A DNA stretch of 64,000 bases from Cydia pomonella (GCF_033807575.1 NC_084730.1:6307986-6371985), one strand, 5' to 3'. Shown: positions 32,760-44,530, counted from the stretch's first letter. Program-made: numbers and translations. Notes: generated by a model not told the origin, from the letters alone.

Positions 32760-34610
32760 TTACCCAACTACGGGTAGGGTAATTAGCAGTCTATAGGATG
32801 TATGTTTGTAACTTTGTATCGTAGCGTCAACAGTAATGAGCCGATTTTGATGAAAGAGGTGTCAATCAAAACTTAGAGCGATCACTAGTTCATTGGTTAA
32901 AGCATTGTGGCACTACCACAATGCAATGTCTGCTAAATTAGCTTGGCCCTACTCAATTAGTGACACAATAAGATCATAATGTCATAAATATAATTTAAAA
33001 ACGCCATTAAAATCGAGTCATATTTTTCCTTATTCTAAAGCTGCTATTTTTACATTTGCCATAAACTAAAGATTAATTATGTACCTTTATACATTAGGGT
33101 TTGCCGCAAATCTGGTAGTTCCGATTTTTTGCAGGCTTTATCTCGGAAACTATTAGGTCTACAGAAATAATTCTAGTCTCGTACTGTTGCAAATTTAGTC
33201 TTCAAACGCCTCGAGAAGATCATATCAAAAAATAAGTCCTTTAGGGTTATAATCGCCCAAATCTATAAAAAAAACCGAAACCGACGCTCGAAGTCACAAA
33301 CTTGGATTATTTATTGGGCCATCATAAACAACTATACAAAAAATCAGAATTACCGGTTTAGACGTAAACGAACCCCATTACAAAAGACGACAAAGTTACT
33401 GGACTATTATTCTAAAGCTGCTATTTTTATATTTCGTCACTACTTTGAAAAAAATCGTATCTTGTTCTGTCAATCAAAAGAAAAATGTAATAGGTATTAT
33501 ACTGCTATTGCTATGTGAGATTTTTCAATGTAGGTACGATTTGCCATAAACTAAAGATTAATTGTGTACCCGTTCTCGGTAATTTCTTTTAAATTCATAA
33601 CCATAATTTACAAAATCACTAGCATAAATTGATATCCGATTACTTATAGTTACTATATGTGTAAAGGTTCAACAGATACTGGTTATAATAAAGGCAGCGA
33701 GGGAATACGCTGTTAATATAACCATGGAAACGAGTTTGTGAGTCGGGTTTGCTCGGTTTAAATATAGAACTTTATGCCATAGGTATAGTGTACTTGAAAA
33801 CAGAGTATTAAATTATACAGACTGTCAACCGGGAATTAGGAGTGGGATACAGTGACGCTAGAATACAAACAAACATTTATCCAGCAAATATGACACACTT
33901 TTACATGTATTTTTTTTAATCTATAAAAAAATACAAATATGGAATCAATGAAATATTAGATACTTTATTAGAGATGTATATAGTCTCTAAATGTCGAATT
34001 TCACAAAAAAACTATGATAAAAAATACAAACGACAAATACTAAAATTCTTTAGAGATGTAAAATCAAGTACAAGTGTCAGAGATAAAATATTAATAAAAA
34101 AAGATCTGTGATGTCTATCGGAAAGTTTTTAGAATTGCAAAATTTTCACGTGGAAATATTTTAGCCTGGGGTTTGATGATCGATAAGAATCATTTACAAA
34201 ACGAAAATTTTCACTATCCCTTGAGAAATTTTGCTGAAATTTCCGAGAAATTTTCCTATCTTATGAAAACATTCCGCAAGTATAGCGAATTTCACCACAA
34301 TGGCTAGCGTTTTTAAATTAATTAAGAAAATGTATTTGGATACGGTGAACAGTCTTTAATTTAATCGTCTCTTCTATAGTATACATACTTGTAATCGACA
34401 GCGAAGTACATCCTTCTTACTCACGGACCGGTTTTGAACGCCTGAGCTATAGGTACCTAATAGATTCGTTAGGGAATGTACCTATTCTACATGACCAGTT
34501 ATTTCTTCAAAATACCACGCTTACTTCGTTGAGTCTTTATCACAGCGTACTCACAAAAGTAAGTGCCATAGGCTGTAATCAAAAAACCCAAAGGACAAAA
34601 AAAATTATCT
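32760..34610. other. AT-rich CD36 intron stretch
   Basis: No coding or RNA gene is recognised. A repeated block (TTGCCATAAACTAAAGATTA near 33057 and 33542, with TTCTAAAGCTGCTATTTTTA near 33036 and 33411) suggests an internal partial duplication with a spacing of roughly 380-480 bp. Confidence 0.5.
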
Positions 34611-34614
34611 ACCT

Positions 34615-34740
34615 ACTGAACCTGCTCACGAAATTTCACGAGAATCGGTTGAGAATTGCGACGTGTAGAGGAGAACATCCGGACATACGAAGCTGTTTGC
34701 CTGAGTCGAAACGGAGACTTTCGCTAACGCTTCGGTCAAT
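34615..34740. repeat. Dispersed repeat (CACGAGAATCGGTTGAGAAT block), copy 2
   Basis: This shares TTTCACGAGAATCGGTTGAG, TGTAGAGGAGAA and the TCCGGACATACGA block with 18845-18965. It is noncoding. Confidence 0.6.
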
Positions 34741-34747
34741 TATTCAG

Positions 34748-34840
34748 AGCCCACTGTGTCCCACTGCTGGATAAATGCCCCCCTCTTTTTCCACTCATTT
34801 CGATTTGGTGCACATTTTGGCCAGCCTCTCAAAAAGGAGT
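34748..34840 (-). mobile_element. RTE-like LINE tail fragment
   Basis: On the minus strand this reads GGCTGGCCAAAATGTG, GTGGAAAAAGAGGGGG, then CAGCAGTGGGACACAGTGGG, matching the end of the copy at 28425-28680. It directly precedes the fold-back at 34852. Confidence 0.6.
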
Positions 34841-34851
34841 GTAACTAAATA

Positions 34852-34967
34852 GGCCCACTGATTGCCAGTTTGCCGGACGATATCGGCCTGTCTGTTATTC
34901 GCGATTGTCAACTTTTGCGAATATCTTGCAGGCCGATATCGTCCGGCGAACTGGTAATCAGTGGGCC
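34852..34967. mobile_element. Fold-back MITE
   Basis: GGCCCACTGATTGCCAGTTT, then GCCGGACGATATCGGCCTG, is inverted at the right end (CAGGCCGATATCGTCCGGCG, then AACTGGTAATCAGTGGGCC) with four or so mismatches. It is a 116-bp hairpin. Confidence 0.75.
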
Positions 34968-35489
34968 GCTTTACCCCGCCATCGCCAACGAGGTCTGCCG
35001 TCAATTATATTATGTTCCAAATGTCCAGAAAAGTAAATGTAGATAAGGCGGTCATCATACTGGCGCCGCATTCAGTTACCGCATCAATATGATAACCGCC
35101 TAATAGGACGCCATTAAGTCTTAGTTTAAGATAAGAGAGAAGAAGTACATTTTATTATAGGTTGTCCAAATATATGTCGACATTTCTTTTTATAATTTTC
35201 TTAATTACCTACACATTTTGTACAAAACGTCATTAAAAATGAAAAATACAATCATATTACTTAAACAAAATATATTAAGTTCAAACTATTCTCCTTAGCT
35301 TTGATACAAAAATGCAAAAAAAATTGTTGAAGCTATCAACAATATGCAATTTGTTTTTGGCCGCCTAATACATATGTTAATCCAAGTTTAAGTTTAATTT
35401 AAACATGAGATTTTAAACCCGTTGTCATGGGTAGTTTATTTAGTAGAATTTTTCTGAATATTTATTATAATTTCCTTTCCTCCCCACAG

Positions 35490-35650
35490 GAGTTGGTCCT
35501 CCGGCCGGGCTCCATGACGTTCGAGTGGTGGGCGCGGCCCCCCGTCCGGCCCTTCGTCAAAGTCTACGTCTACAACGTCACCAACGCCGACGAGTTCCTC
35601 AATAACGGGAGCAAGCCCGTGCTAGACGAATTGGGACCTTATATATACTC
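35490..35650 (+). CDS. CD36-family scavenger receptor, next internal exon
   Basis: It is preceded by a pyrimidine-rich acceptor (CCTCCCCACAG) and followed by GTAAGT. Entry phase is 0 and exit phase 2, matching the flanking exons. It encodes ELVLRPGSMTFEWWARPPVR, then PFVKVYVYNVTNADEFLNNG, then SKPVLDELGPYIY. The patterns L.PGS, W..PPV, YNVTN..EFL (an N-glycosylation site in NVT) and ELGPY are the family's conserved start of the ectodomain. The exon is about 60% GC in an AT-rich surround. Its last 60 bp, with the donor, have been copied just downstream. Confidence 0.92.
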
Positions 35651-35724
35651 GTAAGTAGACATTATTTTGAACTTTGCAGTTTTTGGTTCGATTGCGTTTT
35701 TTTTATCCGAGTATACAAGCTTAA

Positions 35725-35870
35725 AAACATCGACTAGGTTCTCAATAATGACAGCAAGCCCGTGCTAGACGAATTGGGGCCTTATACATACTCGTAAGTA
35801 GATTTATATTAGAGTGAAACTGAAAAGTGGGCGCTATTTTAAAACTTTGCAATTTTTGGTCCGATATTAC
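35725..35870 (+). pseudogene. Broken tandem copy of the end of the CD36 exon
   Basis: Starting near 35725 the sequence repeats the last roughly 65 bp of the exon at 35490-35650, at an offset of 143 bp, including the GTAAGTAGA donor at 35794. Similarity resumes in the intron after a 30-bp difference (ACTTTGC at 35671 and 35844). In the exon frame the copy carries a stop (GAG to TAG) near its start and amino-acid changes (N-G to N-D, I to T). No acceptor is evident before it, so it should not be a normal exon. Confidence 0.85.
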
Positions 35871-35969
35871 GCATACAGTGTTCTTAGGACCTGCCACTAC
35901 TGCACCTCAAATTACAACCAAATCCCTTGCGGGGGCCAATCTTCTTAGCTTAGCTAGCTTGCTAGACCC

Positions 35970-36113
35970 TTTACTAAGTCCCACAGAAGGTTTGTGTTGT
36001 GGGCTCAGACAACGATATATGTAATATACAAATACTTAAATACATAGAAGACACTATAACTCAGGAACAAATACCTGTGCTCATCACACAAATACATGCC
36101 CTTACCGGGATAC
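35970..36113 (-). mobile_element. SINE family B copy 6, partial
   Basis: The minus-strand body from GTATCCCGGTAAGGGCAT through GAGTTATAGTGTCTTCTATG to CTGTGGGACTTAGTAA is present, but the tRNA-like head is missing. The copy ends at 36113 where the dispersed repeat at 36118 begins. Confidence 0.7.
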
Positions 36114-36117
36114 TCTA

Positions 36118-36640
36118 CACCGTGTTTTGATTGAATTCCGTTAACTCCGGGGTATGGGTAAGTACGTTTAAGGAAACTAAATGGCATAGTTAATTTATAT
36201 ATTTTTTATTTTATTTTTATAAATAGTAATTAACTGTTGCATATAGCGTTGTTGTAACACGGGCATTACATTGAATTCAACCAAACAATTGAAAACTATG
36301 ACATATCAATGTCATTTCGAACATCAATCGTCCGATATAGTATTTACGTTTAGTAGCAAATGTACACACTCGTACTAAACACTAATCAATATGTAAACAG
36401 GCCCTAAGTCAAGTGTATATGCTCGTGAGGGCCTAAGATAAAAATACATTATTGATTATCTCCGAAATGGAGTTAGTTAGAATACCGGTGTCTTTAAGAA
36501 AGTTACTTCTTTTTTTATACTACGTCGGTGGCAAACAAGCATACGGCCTGCCTGATGGTAAGCAGTATCCGTAGCCTATGTACGCCTGCAACTCCAGAGG
36601 AGTTACATGTTACTTAATTTAAGCTCAAGAATGCACCCTT
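36118..36640. repeat. Dispersed 400-bp repeat, copy 2, broken by a LINE tail
   Basis: Same block order as 10607-11020, with a 100-bp insertion at 36509-36608. Without it the text AGAAAGTTACTT joins AATTTAAGCTCAAGAATGCA, as in copy 1. Confidence 0.7.
36509..36608 (-). mobile_element. LINE 3' tail with 7-bp target duplication
   Basis: The insertion begins with a T-run and TACTACGTCGGTGGCAAACA (minus-strand tail) and ends GGAGTTACAT. GTTACTT occurs on both sides (36502-36508 and 36609-36615) and only once in the empty site at 10.6 kb. It is a severely 5'-truncated insertion. Confidence 0.8.
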
Positions 36641-37224
36641 TTTCCTCGTCAGTCGTCACACTCATCACCTTTACCGACATGAAGATAATACTAATTACGG
36701 TGACAATTACTTATCAATTGTAGTCTTATTCGGAACCGGAGTCTCGCATCGATTAACCTAACGATGCATTGTGTCGCTTATTAAACGTTTAACACATTCG
36801 TACACAGACATACAGGGTGGGCCCGAACGCTACGAACAAATTTCGTTTCGGGCGATAACTTACAAATTAAGGGTTATATAAATTGGTTTTGTTATAACTG
36901 ACCATACTTTGAGGGGTGAGTATATAGGCCATACTGAACAACGTTTACTATCCGGCCAACCCCGAACCCGAAATCGCGAAAAAATATTTGCTGTTCCATA
37001 TTTCTGTGAAACATATGTATGGAAATTTCCATACAAAGTAACCCGATTTTATTTATTTCAAACATTAATTGCCACTAATTGTCAACATACATAATAAAAC
37101 GTGACCGTCTGCGCCGTGTGGTTTTCTTATCGAAACGAGTATTTAAGTTATGCAGGAAACACATTAGAAATTAAAATATCTTTCCAAGTATTATCTTGGT
37201 AGCTTCTTAGGTACCTATTAATAT

Positions 37225-37565
37225 AGTACCTATACAAACCTACTAAAAAAATAACAGATGGACAAAAATAGCTACCAATTGGAATCCAAAAGTTGGCAAA
37301 AGAAAAAAGGGCAAACCAAAAACAAAATGGGATAAAGACCTCATAGAAACAATAGGAAAAAACTGGAAAGAAATTGCAATAGATAGACAAAAATGGAAGA
37401 AAATGCTGGACAAATACGTAAATATAATAGAAAAAGGCGATTCGGAAGAAGCCTAGGTCAAAAGACCTTACGAACATGTTCATAGGAATTGTTAATATAA
37501 TAAGGAATTTTTAAATAGACTGCCAACAGTTCGTATAATAAAGGCTTTAATAATAATAATAATAT
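37225..37565 (+). mobile_element. LINE C-terminal fragment with (TAA)n tail
   Basis: A frame reads ATNWNPKVGKRKKGKPKTKW, then DKDLIETIGKNWKEIAIDRQ, then KWKKMLDKYVNIIEKGDSEE, A and a stop. A short UTR and an (AATAAT)n tail follow. It resembles the C-terminus of RTE-type LINEs and the copy at 41455-41775. The minus-strand 111-codon ORF across it is a shadow. Confidence 0.6.
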
Positions 37566-37764
37566 ACAAACCTACAGAGAAACTATTACTGATGTCGGTT
37601 GTAATTTTTAAGAGAAGATGCTCTATATAGATACTATACAATTATACACAAATTATGTATACTGTAGGTGTGCCTGTATTGTTTATTAAGTAAACTTATT
37701 TAACCAAACTCAACTTTGACATATCAATATCATTTGACTGTTTCCTACGCAAAATAATGTAAAT

Positions 37765-37885
37765 TACAATACAATACACTCTTTATTGCACACCTCAATA
37801 CAGAAACAGTACAAATAATACAACACATAAAGAAGAGGTACACAACAAGCGGTCTTATCGCTAAAAAGCGATCTCTTCCAGACAA
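37765..37885 (-). mobile_element. LINE 3' UTR fragment (TTTATTGCACA family)
   Basis: On the minus strand it reads GTCTGGAAGAGATCGCTTTT, then TAGCGATAAGACCGCTTGTT, ending GCAATAAAGAGTGTATTGTA with an (ATTGT)n tail. Same family as 14756-14870. Confidence 0.65.
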
Positions 37886-38223
37886 CCTTTAGGTAGCGGA
37901 ATTTAAAAAAAAAAGTCATGTCAGTAGGTGTTCCAGATGCAATAAAAGAAGTCTAGCACAGAATAAACACAAAATTATCGTAGGTATATAATTTATAATT
38001 GTTACATAACTGTAACTTATTTTTCAAAACTGTTTTTAATTAAAAGTCACGTCAAGATCGCTTTCCTTCTAACCTACTATACTATATAGCCAATGATGGA
38101 CCGTCTTACAAAGTAGACCGCCAAAGACGTTATATGACGCGCGAGCCTACAGCCCATTATCAGCCTTCGTGCATACCTACAAGGTTCACAATGACGTGCG
38201 ACAGGCATGGCGTTCAGAGGGTT

Positions 38224-38479
38224 ATGGCTCCTCTACACGGTGGGCAATCATACTGGCCCACTAACATGGCCAAGCGTGTAGAGGGGGTAGTAGTGTCTGA
38301 TGGCTTGTGGTGTGGCGGGATGGCCACGGTGTCGGTTTTCGCCCGCATCAAAGGTAGTGGGCCAGCGATGGTGCGTAGTGCGTACGCATCTACACGTGGC
38401 CCATTCCGTAGTGCGTGCTATCAACCATCGCATGGCCTTCTCGCTGGTATAGCGTTGGGCCATCGTGTAATGGAGCCAT
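38224..38479. mobile_element. MITE with ATGGCTCC ends
   Basis: ATGGCTCCTCTACACGGTGG, then GC, at the left and GGCCATCGTGTAATGGAGCC, then AT, at the right are inverted copies. The GC-rich interior has further paired motifs (ACACGTGGCCCA-type and GTGGGCCAG-type). The 156-codon ORF across it is unlikely to be a gene because both strands are open and no domain is seen. Confidence 0.6.
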
Positions 38480-38614
38480 TAAACTATATAAAACAATGTT
38501 ACGTACCTATTAATGTAATTCCTCATAGAGAAACATTTCATTATGTCATTATATACCTATTACCCCTTAACACCATAATACGCGCGTTATTAAAGACTGT
38601 ATAGTTCTATTAAG

Positions 38615-38835
38615 GGGCCGTCCATTAATCACGTCATACTAAGTAAGGGGATCTCCATGGGGGGAGGGGAGGCCTAAGGAAATATCACGTGTAATTTTTT
38701 TCTTAAATTGGGCCAAGCGTAAAAGTGTAAAATAAACATACATGGGGGAGACGGTTCTGAAATTACACCAAATATCACCATGGTGGTCAAAAACTAGCCA
38801 ATAAAGTATGACGTGATTAATGAACAACCTCTAAC
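38615..38835. repeat. Repeat with GTATGACGTGATTAATG / GGCCGTCCATTAATCACGTC ends
   Basis: GGGGCCGTCCATTAATCACG, then TCATACTAAG, at the left and AGTATGACGTGATTAATGAA, then CAACCTC, at the right are inverted. Related blocks with AATATCACCAAATATCACC and GATTAATGGACAACC occur at 19610-19990 and 21037. A MITE-like noncoding family. Confidence 0.6.
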
Positions 38836-39272
38836 AGGAAAAAATTGAAATAATTATACTAATGCTGATGACAAGTAGTTACAGTAGCACTTGTAATGCA
38901 GAGTGCACTTATAATATAAATAATTAGCAGCACGTTGACTTCAGGGGCATCCCACAAATAGGACAATTTTTTTTTTAGTTTATTCAGAAACCAAACAGCC
39001 ATATAAACACATTAAAAAGGCAATACAAAATATGTAATGCAACAAAATAACAAGGCAACAAAAAGACCTGGAGGTTCGTACTTATAAATAATGTTAACTG
39101 AAATAAGTACTTATAGGTACAAGTATATCTAATGTATAGATCTAGTATCAGATGGCAAATGAGCTGCATATAACATGAATATGTAAGTACCTGGGTACTA
39201 AAACAACGGACAATTTGTCGAGAACGTGACGCGTATGGCAACTAGCTTAATAACCTGCAGAAATCTGTTATA

Positions 39273-39863
39273 CACGGTGTTTCACGAGGAACCCGCAAGA
39301 TTTTAACAGTCTATTCCTGATCATATTTAAAGAATAAAATGTCATATAAACTTAATGCAAATATTAAAAAAAAAACATATTTTTATTGTATACTTACAAG
39401 GAAAGATACCCAACTCGCCGGGGGCGATTTGATTTATATTTATATATGTTATAGAGGAGTCTAAAATAACGGACACGTATGTATTTTTAGTTGCCCAAAC
39501 TCAAACTATTGGGAAAAATTATCCTCCAAAGTACTAAAAAATTACTAAATCTTCTAACTTCTATAGAAAGTGATGCGCAAGCAACTTGCTAGTTAATGGC
39601 TGGTTTGAGTATATGTTTGAGAGAAGGAAGTAATAATGAGCACGTGTTTTGTTATATCGGCTGAAACTCAATTTTCCTACGTACGTAGTCTAAGTATCCT
39701 CATTGATTTTTCACCAAAAAAAAAGTAAAAATTCATTTTAAGTGTCAGTTTTACAATAACATTTGATGAAAAAAAACGAAACGAAACTCACATAACATTT
39801 TTTCTTCTTTTGGCCTTAGAAATGTGTGGTTAAAATCTTTCGGGTTCCTCGTGTTACACTGTG
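39273..39863. mobile_element. TA-flanked MITE, family T copy 2
   Basis: CACGGTGTTTCACGAGGAAC, then CCGCAAGATTTTAAC, and GTTAAAATCTTTCGGGTTCC, then TCGTGTTACACTGTG, are inverted arms with TA outside both ends. Shares arms and subterminal TCCTGATCATATTTAAAG with 14694-15653. The 591-bp interior has no transposase. Confidence 0.7.
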
Positions 39864-40197
39864 TATACAGTTGAGGTTAAAGCTGAGTTATCAAACGTTA
39901 TAATGCCAATTTTAATGTGATGTGGATCCTACTTTTATATTTCATTGTTAATATTTTATACTGGCTATAGAATGTCCTAGAACAGAAAAGTGCTACTTTG
40001 ATCTCTCCTAGCAGACAATAAGAAGCCCCTTTCCGAATAGGTGATGTGAAAAATAATAACTACCAGCTGGTTTCTCTTATTTTGAACAATTATTTAATTT
40101 CTCTAAATATATTCGTTAAATTAAAAAGTAAATAAGTGTCAGGAGTCTTCCACATTGACAAGTAAAAGACATCAACGCCAATTATAACCTAATTAAA

Positions 40198-40755
40198 AAA
40201 AAGAGGCCAAGTGCGAGTCGGACTCGCCCATGAAGGGTTCCGTACCATTTATGACGTATTAAAGAAAACTACTTACTAGATCTCGTTCAAACCAATTTTC
40301 GGAGGAAGTTTGCATGGTATTGTATATCATATATTTTTTTTAGATTTTTCATTCTGTTATTTTAGAAGTTACAGGGGGGGGGGGGGCACAATTTTTTTCA
40401 CATTGGAAGTGGCTCTCGCGCAAACTATTCAGTTTAGAAAAAAATTATAATAGAAACCTAAATATCATTTTTGAAGACCTATCCATAGATAACCCACACG
40501 TATGGGTTTGATGAAAAAATATTTTTTGAGTTTCAGTTCTAAGTATGGGGAACCCCCAAAATTTTTTTTTTTTTTTTTTCTATTTTTGTGTTAAAATCTT
40601 AATGCGGTTCATAGAATACATCTACTTACCAAGTTTGAACAGTATAGCCCTTATAGTTTCGGAAAAAAGTAGCTGTGACATAATCGGACAGACCGACGGA
40701 CATGACGAATCTATAAGGGTTCCGTTTTTTGCCATTTGGCTACGGAACCCTAATA
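40198..40755 (+). repeat. Dispersed element with a single 284-bp-type unit
   Basis: It starts AGAGGCCAAGTGCGAGTCGG and ends GGCTACGGAACCCTAATAG, matching 19993-21035 but with only one internal unit and its own poly-G (about 40374-40386) and poly-T tracts. No gene; the 76-codon frame is the same chance frame as at 20868. Confidence 0.75.
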
Positions 40756-41454
40756 GTTCGTGTCATCCACGATGACGCACAGATTTGTCAAATCTAATCT
40801 TCAATTACATGACAATACGCAGGCACTCGTCTTCGTGTTCGTTGTTACATCGTTCGTTCGTCCGTTAAGTCTTAAAATGATAGAACCTATCTATTACCTT
40901 ACAGTCATGCATTAGGGGACGTCAATTTGTTAGGTGATATTATTAGGGAGGGGAGGTCTCGGCAAATATCACGTAATTATTTATCTGGCAAAAATGCTAG
41001 AAAATTGCATTAAAATATGTTTTCTAGGCTAAAATATGCCGAAATCTGACACAATTCTCTAAACACGACTCCTCTTAACAATAATAACAAGGCAAATTCT
41101 GTGTGTGTTTTTAATAAATCTAACGCATGTATACTTAAAATACAAGTTTTGAAAGACCTCACGTGATAAAAGAGGTGGGGGCAAATGTCACGACATCTCA
41201 CCAGAGGGTTCCCCCTCTGGTGAGATGGGGTCAAAAAACGTTCAAATATACATTACGCAATTAATATACTATAAGCACACCAAATGTATAAGCAGACAAC
41301 AACACTGGGGATTAGTAAATCGAACCCACAGCAATAGGGCGACACTCTTCCTTTCGGGCATTCTCGGCTCCGTCCGGCTCAGCATTGCTCCGAGCAATTA
41401 TTAGGTTTGGCACAACTTGACGTCCCTATGCGTGCACGACCACAGATAAGATAA

Positions 41455-41775
41455 TGAATTGAATTTTGACAACCCTAAATATCTAGACTTAATGACAAAA
41501 GGTGGACACATAAAACAACAACATGGCCAGGGCCTATAGCACAAGGAAAAAGAAAATCAGGCAAGCCACGAAGGCGTTGGGCAGAAGACATTTATAAGGT
41601 CGCAGGTGCAAGCTGGATGGAGTCAGCCAAAGACAATGAAAAATGGCATAAGTTGGAGGAGGCTTTTACCCAAACGGGGTCCATATAAATCTATCATTCA
41701 TGTCAAATAATATATATAAAACTGTTCAAAATATGGAATAAATAAAGCTTTAACAATAATAATAATAATAAATAG
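41455..41775 (+). mobile_element. LINE C-terminal fragment with (TAA)n tail
   Basis: A frame reads RWTHKTTTWPGPIAQGKRKS, then GKPRRRWAEDIYKVAGASWM, then ESAKDNEKWHKLEEAFTQTG, SI and a stop. The UTR ends AATAAAGCTTTAACAATAAT with an (AAT)n tail. This is the conserved end of an RTE-type LINE; the polymerase is missing. Confidence 0.7.
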
Positions 41776-42573
41776 CCGAAACTGATAGTGCCATACGTTA
41801 GAAAGGGACAGCACGATTCGTCCCTGATTGCTGTCAAATTTTGGTTGTATATGAATTGTCATTTCTGTAGGGTAGTACTATTATTTATTCTGTGCTCACA
41901 GTCACAAAGATGTACTGGTGGTAATAACACAACTGTGTCGCAGTTATCTTGGGAGATGCTAACACGCGACATCGCATGTTTGTCTGAAACTATTCTTATT
42001 TACTCTTATAATCAAAGTTATATGTTGCCACCGGATACGTTTTCTTAACATTATGTGCGAAGCGTGGCTGGGACTGGCTGGGGATATATAACTCCGTATA
42101 AGATAAATAAAGTCTAAGAAAAAACTTGCCTCGAAAAATCAAGAAAAAAATATGCTCGAATAGATGGCGATATACTTTTGGCCTATACTCGAGTAGATGG
42201 CGACACCGTTTGATATGTAACACAATTGTCATATTAGTGACAGAACATGGGTCAAATAGCATTTAAGAGTTTTAGTCTTTCTCTTCTACTACTACTGAAA
42301 GATACATAAGGCCATCTCGTTCTGTCAGTTTCCCCAATAGAATAGCTCAATTATTGCGGAAACATGTTTTAGTTGGTTTTGGCCGGTGTCCCATGGATTT
42401 CCGTCGTTGATTATTGTAATATTGAACTCACAAAATCATACTATATCATAAAGTATTCATTATCGATTACCATTTCTATGATTTTAATTTTTAGTGAATA
42501 TATCGAAGCTTCAATTAATCCGTGAAAGGGGGGCACTCAAATAGGCAAAATAAAAAAGCGATTGGTTTATGGA

Positions 42574-42840
42574 TTAAATAAATTTACAATTACAAACTAG
42601 AGCATAACTAACATTAAAATCACATACTATAACATAAAACCCCTGGCGCTGTACGTGCCGGACCGGCACGGCACGTGTGGCGCCGACGCCGCCCGCCGCT
42701 GCTGGACGTATAATTCCCCTTGCTCGCACAAAACTGCTGAAGGAAGCCCCGCTAACGAGGGCCATTCGCACTATCAATAAACTTACGTTGAAGTGCTCTC
42801 TGAATGATCTCACAAAGGCTGCAATGTTAACATTAGGTTA
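42574..42840 (-). other. Unassigned GC-rich segment with 79-codon frame
   Basis: On the minus strand an open frame reads MRSFREHFNVSLLIVRMALV and continues through an alanine/glycine/arginine-rich block to a stop at 42574. GC content is much higher than around it. I recognise no family. It could be a LINE or gene remnant, or a chance frame in a GC-rich repeat. Confidence 0.3.
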
Positions 42841-43014
42841 AGTTCATAATTATATTGTCAATAACTCTGATTATTGGTTGGCGCTTATCTATCGCAATAG
42901 GGTAAAGCTATAATGATACATTTAAGTTTTATTAATAAATAAATTAAATTAAAATTATAAAACCCTTTTAATTACTTTTAGTATGGACGAGCCCGTGGTA
43001 TACTTCCCTCTTAT

Positions 43015-43170
43015 AGTATTTTATGCAACAGTTGTATAAGAAGGGTCAAAAAAGGCGAGTGGCGTGAGTTACAATGTGAGCCGGAGCCGAAGGCGTAGGC
43101 GAACATTGTAAAGGAATACGCCACGAGAATTTTTTGACCTACTTATACAACGTTGCATACAATATTTTTC
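43015..43170. mobile_element. Fold-back element (TTATGCAACAGTTGTATAAG arms)
   Basis: AGTATTTTATGCAACAGTTG, then TATAAGAAGGGTCAAAAAA, pairs with TTTTTTGACCTACTTATACA, then ACGTTGCATACAATA. The middle is GC-rich. About 155 bp, noncoding. Confidence 0.65.
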
Positions 43171-44289
43171 CTACGAGTCAACAAAAATAAATCTTAATTT
43201 AGGTAAACAAATTACAGCAAAAGTATATAGCCAACACGCGCGATCATACCTTGTTACGCGCCCGGCCCGCCCCGGGCCGCGGCCGGCCGGTCGGCGACAC
43301 CTCCTCGTAACTCATGAGGCTCTGGTACTTGCTACTTGCTAAATTAATATTTTGGACAGTTTTTTCTCAATTTTGGCCACCGTAGCCTACGGAGACTAAC
43401 AAGCTAAGCTAAGCTAAGCGGTCTTCGTAGTCTATGGGTGTTGCTATATTACGGGTGTCACATGCGTGTTTCTGACTTATGAAGTAATTATTTTTACTAT
43501 GCAACCAAATGAATATTTTGTAAGTTGGCAGCAATGCACTTAGTTTAAAACTGTATTCGTTTTGGTTTTGTTAGGTTGGTAGCCATTAATCGCAGTAACG
43601 TTATAGCTTATAAAAGCACAAGAGCTTTTATGAGGAATAGACAATATAGACTTTTCTTGAAATCTTTTATGTATGTTCTTATATTCAGAGATGTGAAAAA
43701 TAGTTTATAAAAAGTATTTAAATACAAAATACAAATACTTCCTTGATATACTATTTCAAATGCAAAATACAAAATAGTTTTCAAATTTGTATTTAAAATA
43801 CTAAATACAAAATAGGTATTTTCAAAATGCTTTTTTAAAATACAAATACTTTGCGATAAAAGATACTCTTAAATAGTGAATACCTAGTCTGAATTAAAAA
43901 GTTAGTATTGCTCGGAATTTACAAGTTCGAAAGGCTTTCTTTATTCTTTAAAAATGGTGTGTATATCAGTCCTCTAGAGTGCAAATTTTCTGTCTCCTCA
44001 TGTTTACCGGTTGAATGGACTTTTAAGTGATGGTTTTTAATCGTCAATTATTAAAAGCATTAATTTAGATTTGTAATGTTTTACAGCTATATACCTCTCG
44101 TTGGTTGGTGAAAACGTCTCGTTTGTGTTTCACCAGGTCAGAAAAGTTTGTTTACCTCTCGTGCCTTGAAACCCTTGCAACGCTTAATATTCCACATTTT
44201 TAATCTCTCGCTACGCTTGTGGTTATTTACGGCGTTACTAAACAGATTCACCAGTTCCATGTAAAAATAATAAATAAATATTATAGGAC

Positions 44290-44404
44290 ATAATACTACG
44301 TCGGTGGCAAACAAGCATACGGCCTGCCTGATGGTAAGCAGTCTCCGTAGCCTATGTACACCTGCAACTCCAGAGGAGTTACATGCGCGTTGCCGACCCT
44401 AACC
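44290..44404 (-). mobile_element. LINE 3' tail nested in SINE B7
   Basis: ACTACGTCGGTGGCAAACAA through GTTACATGCGCGTTGCCGAC to the CCCCCTCG end belongs to the family at 2700 and 25900. It separates the SINE's tail from its body. Confidence 0.75.
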
Positions 44405-44530
44405 CCACCCCCCTCGAACAAATTACACAAATTGACTAAGTACCACAGTAATAAGCTCATTAAGGATTGTGTTGTGGGTACTAGACAATGATATATATAA
44501 ATATTTATAAATAATTAAATACATATACAT

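Noticed and set aside
37148..37483. 111-codon minus-strand ORF rich in Phe, Tyr and Ile
   Set aside because: It is the antisense of a lysine-rich LINE C-terminus read on the plus strand.
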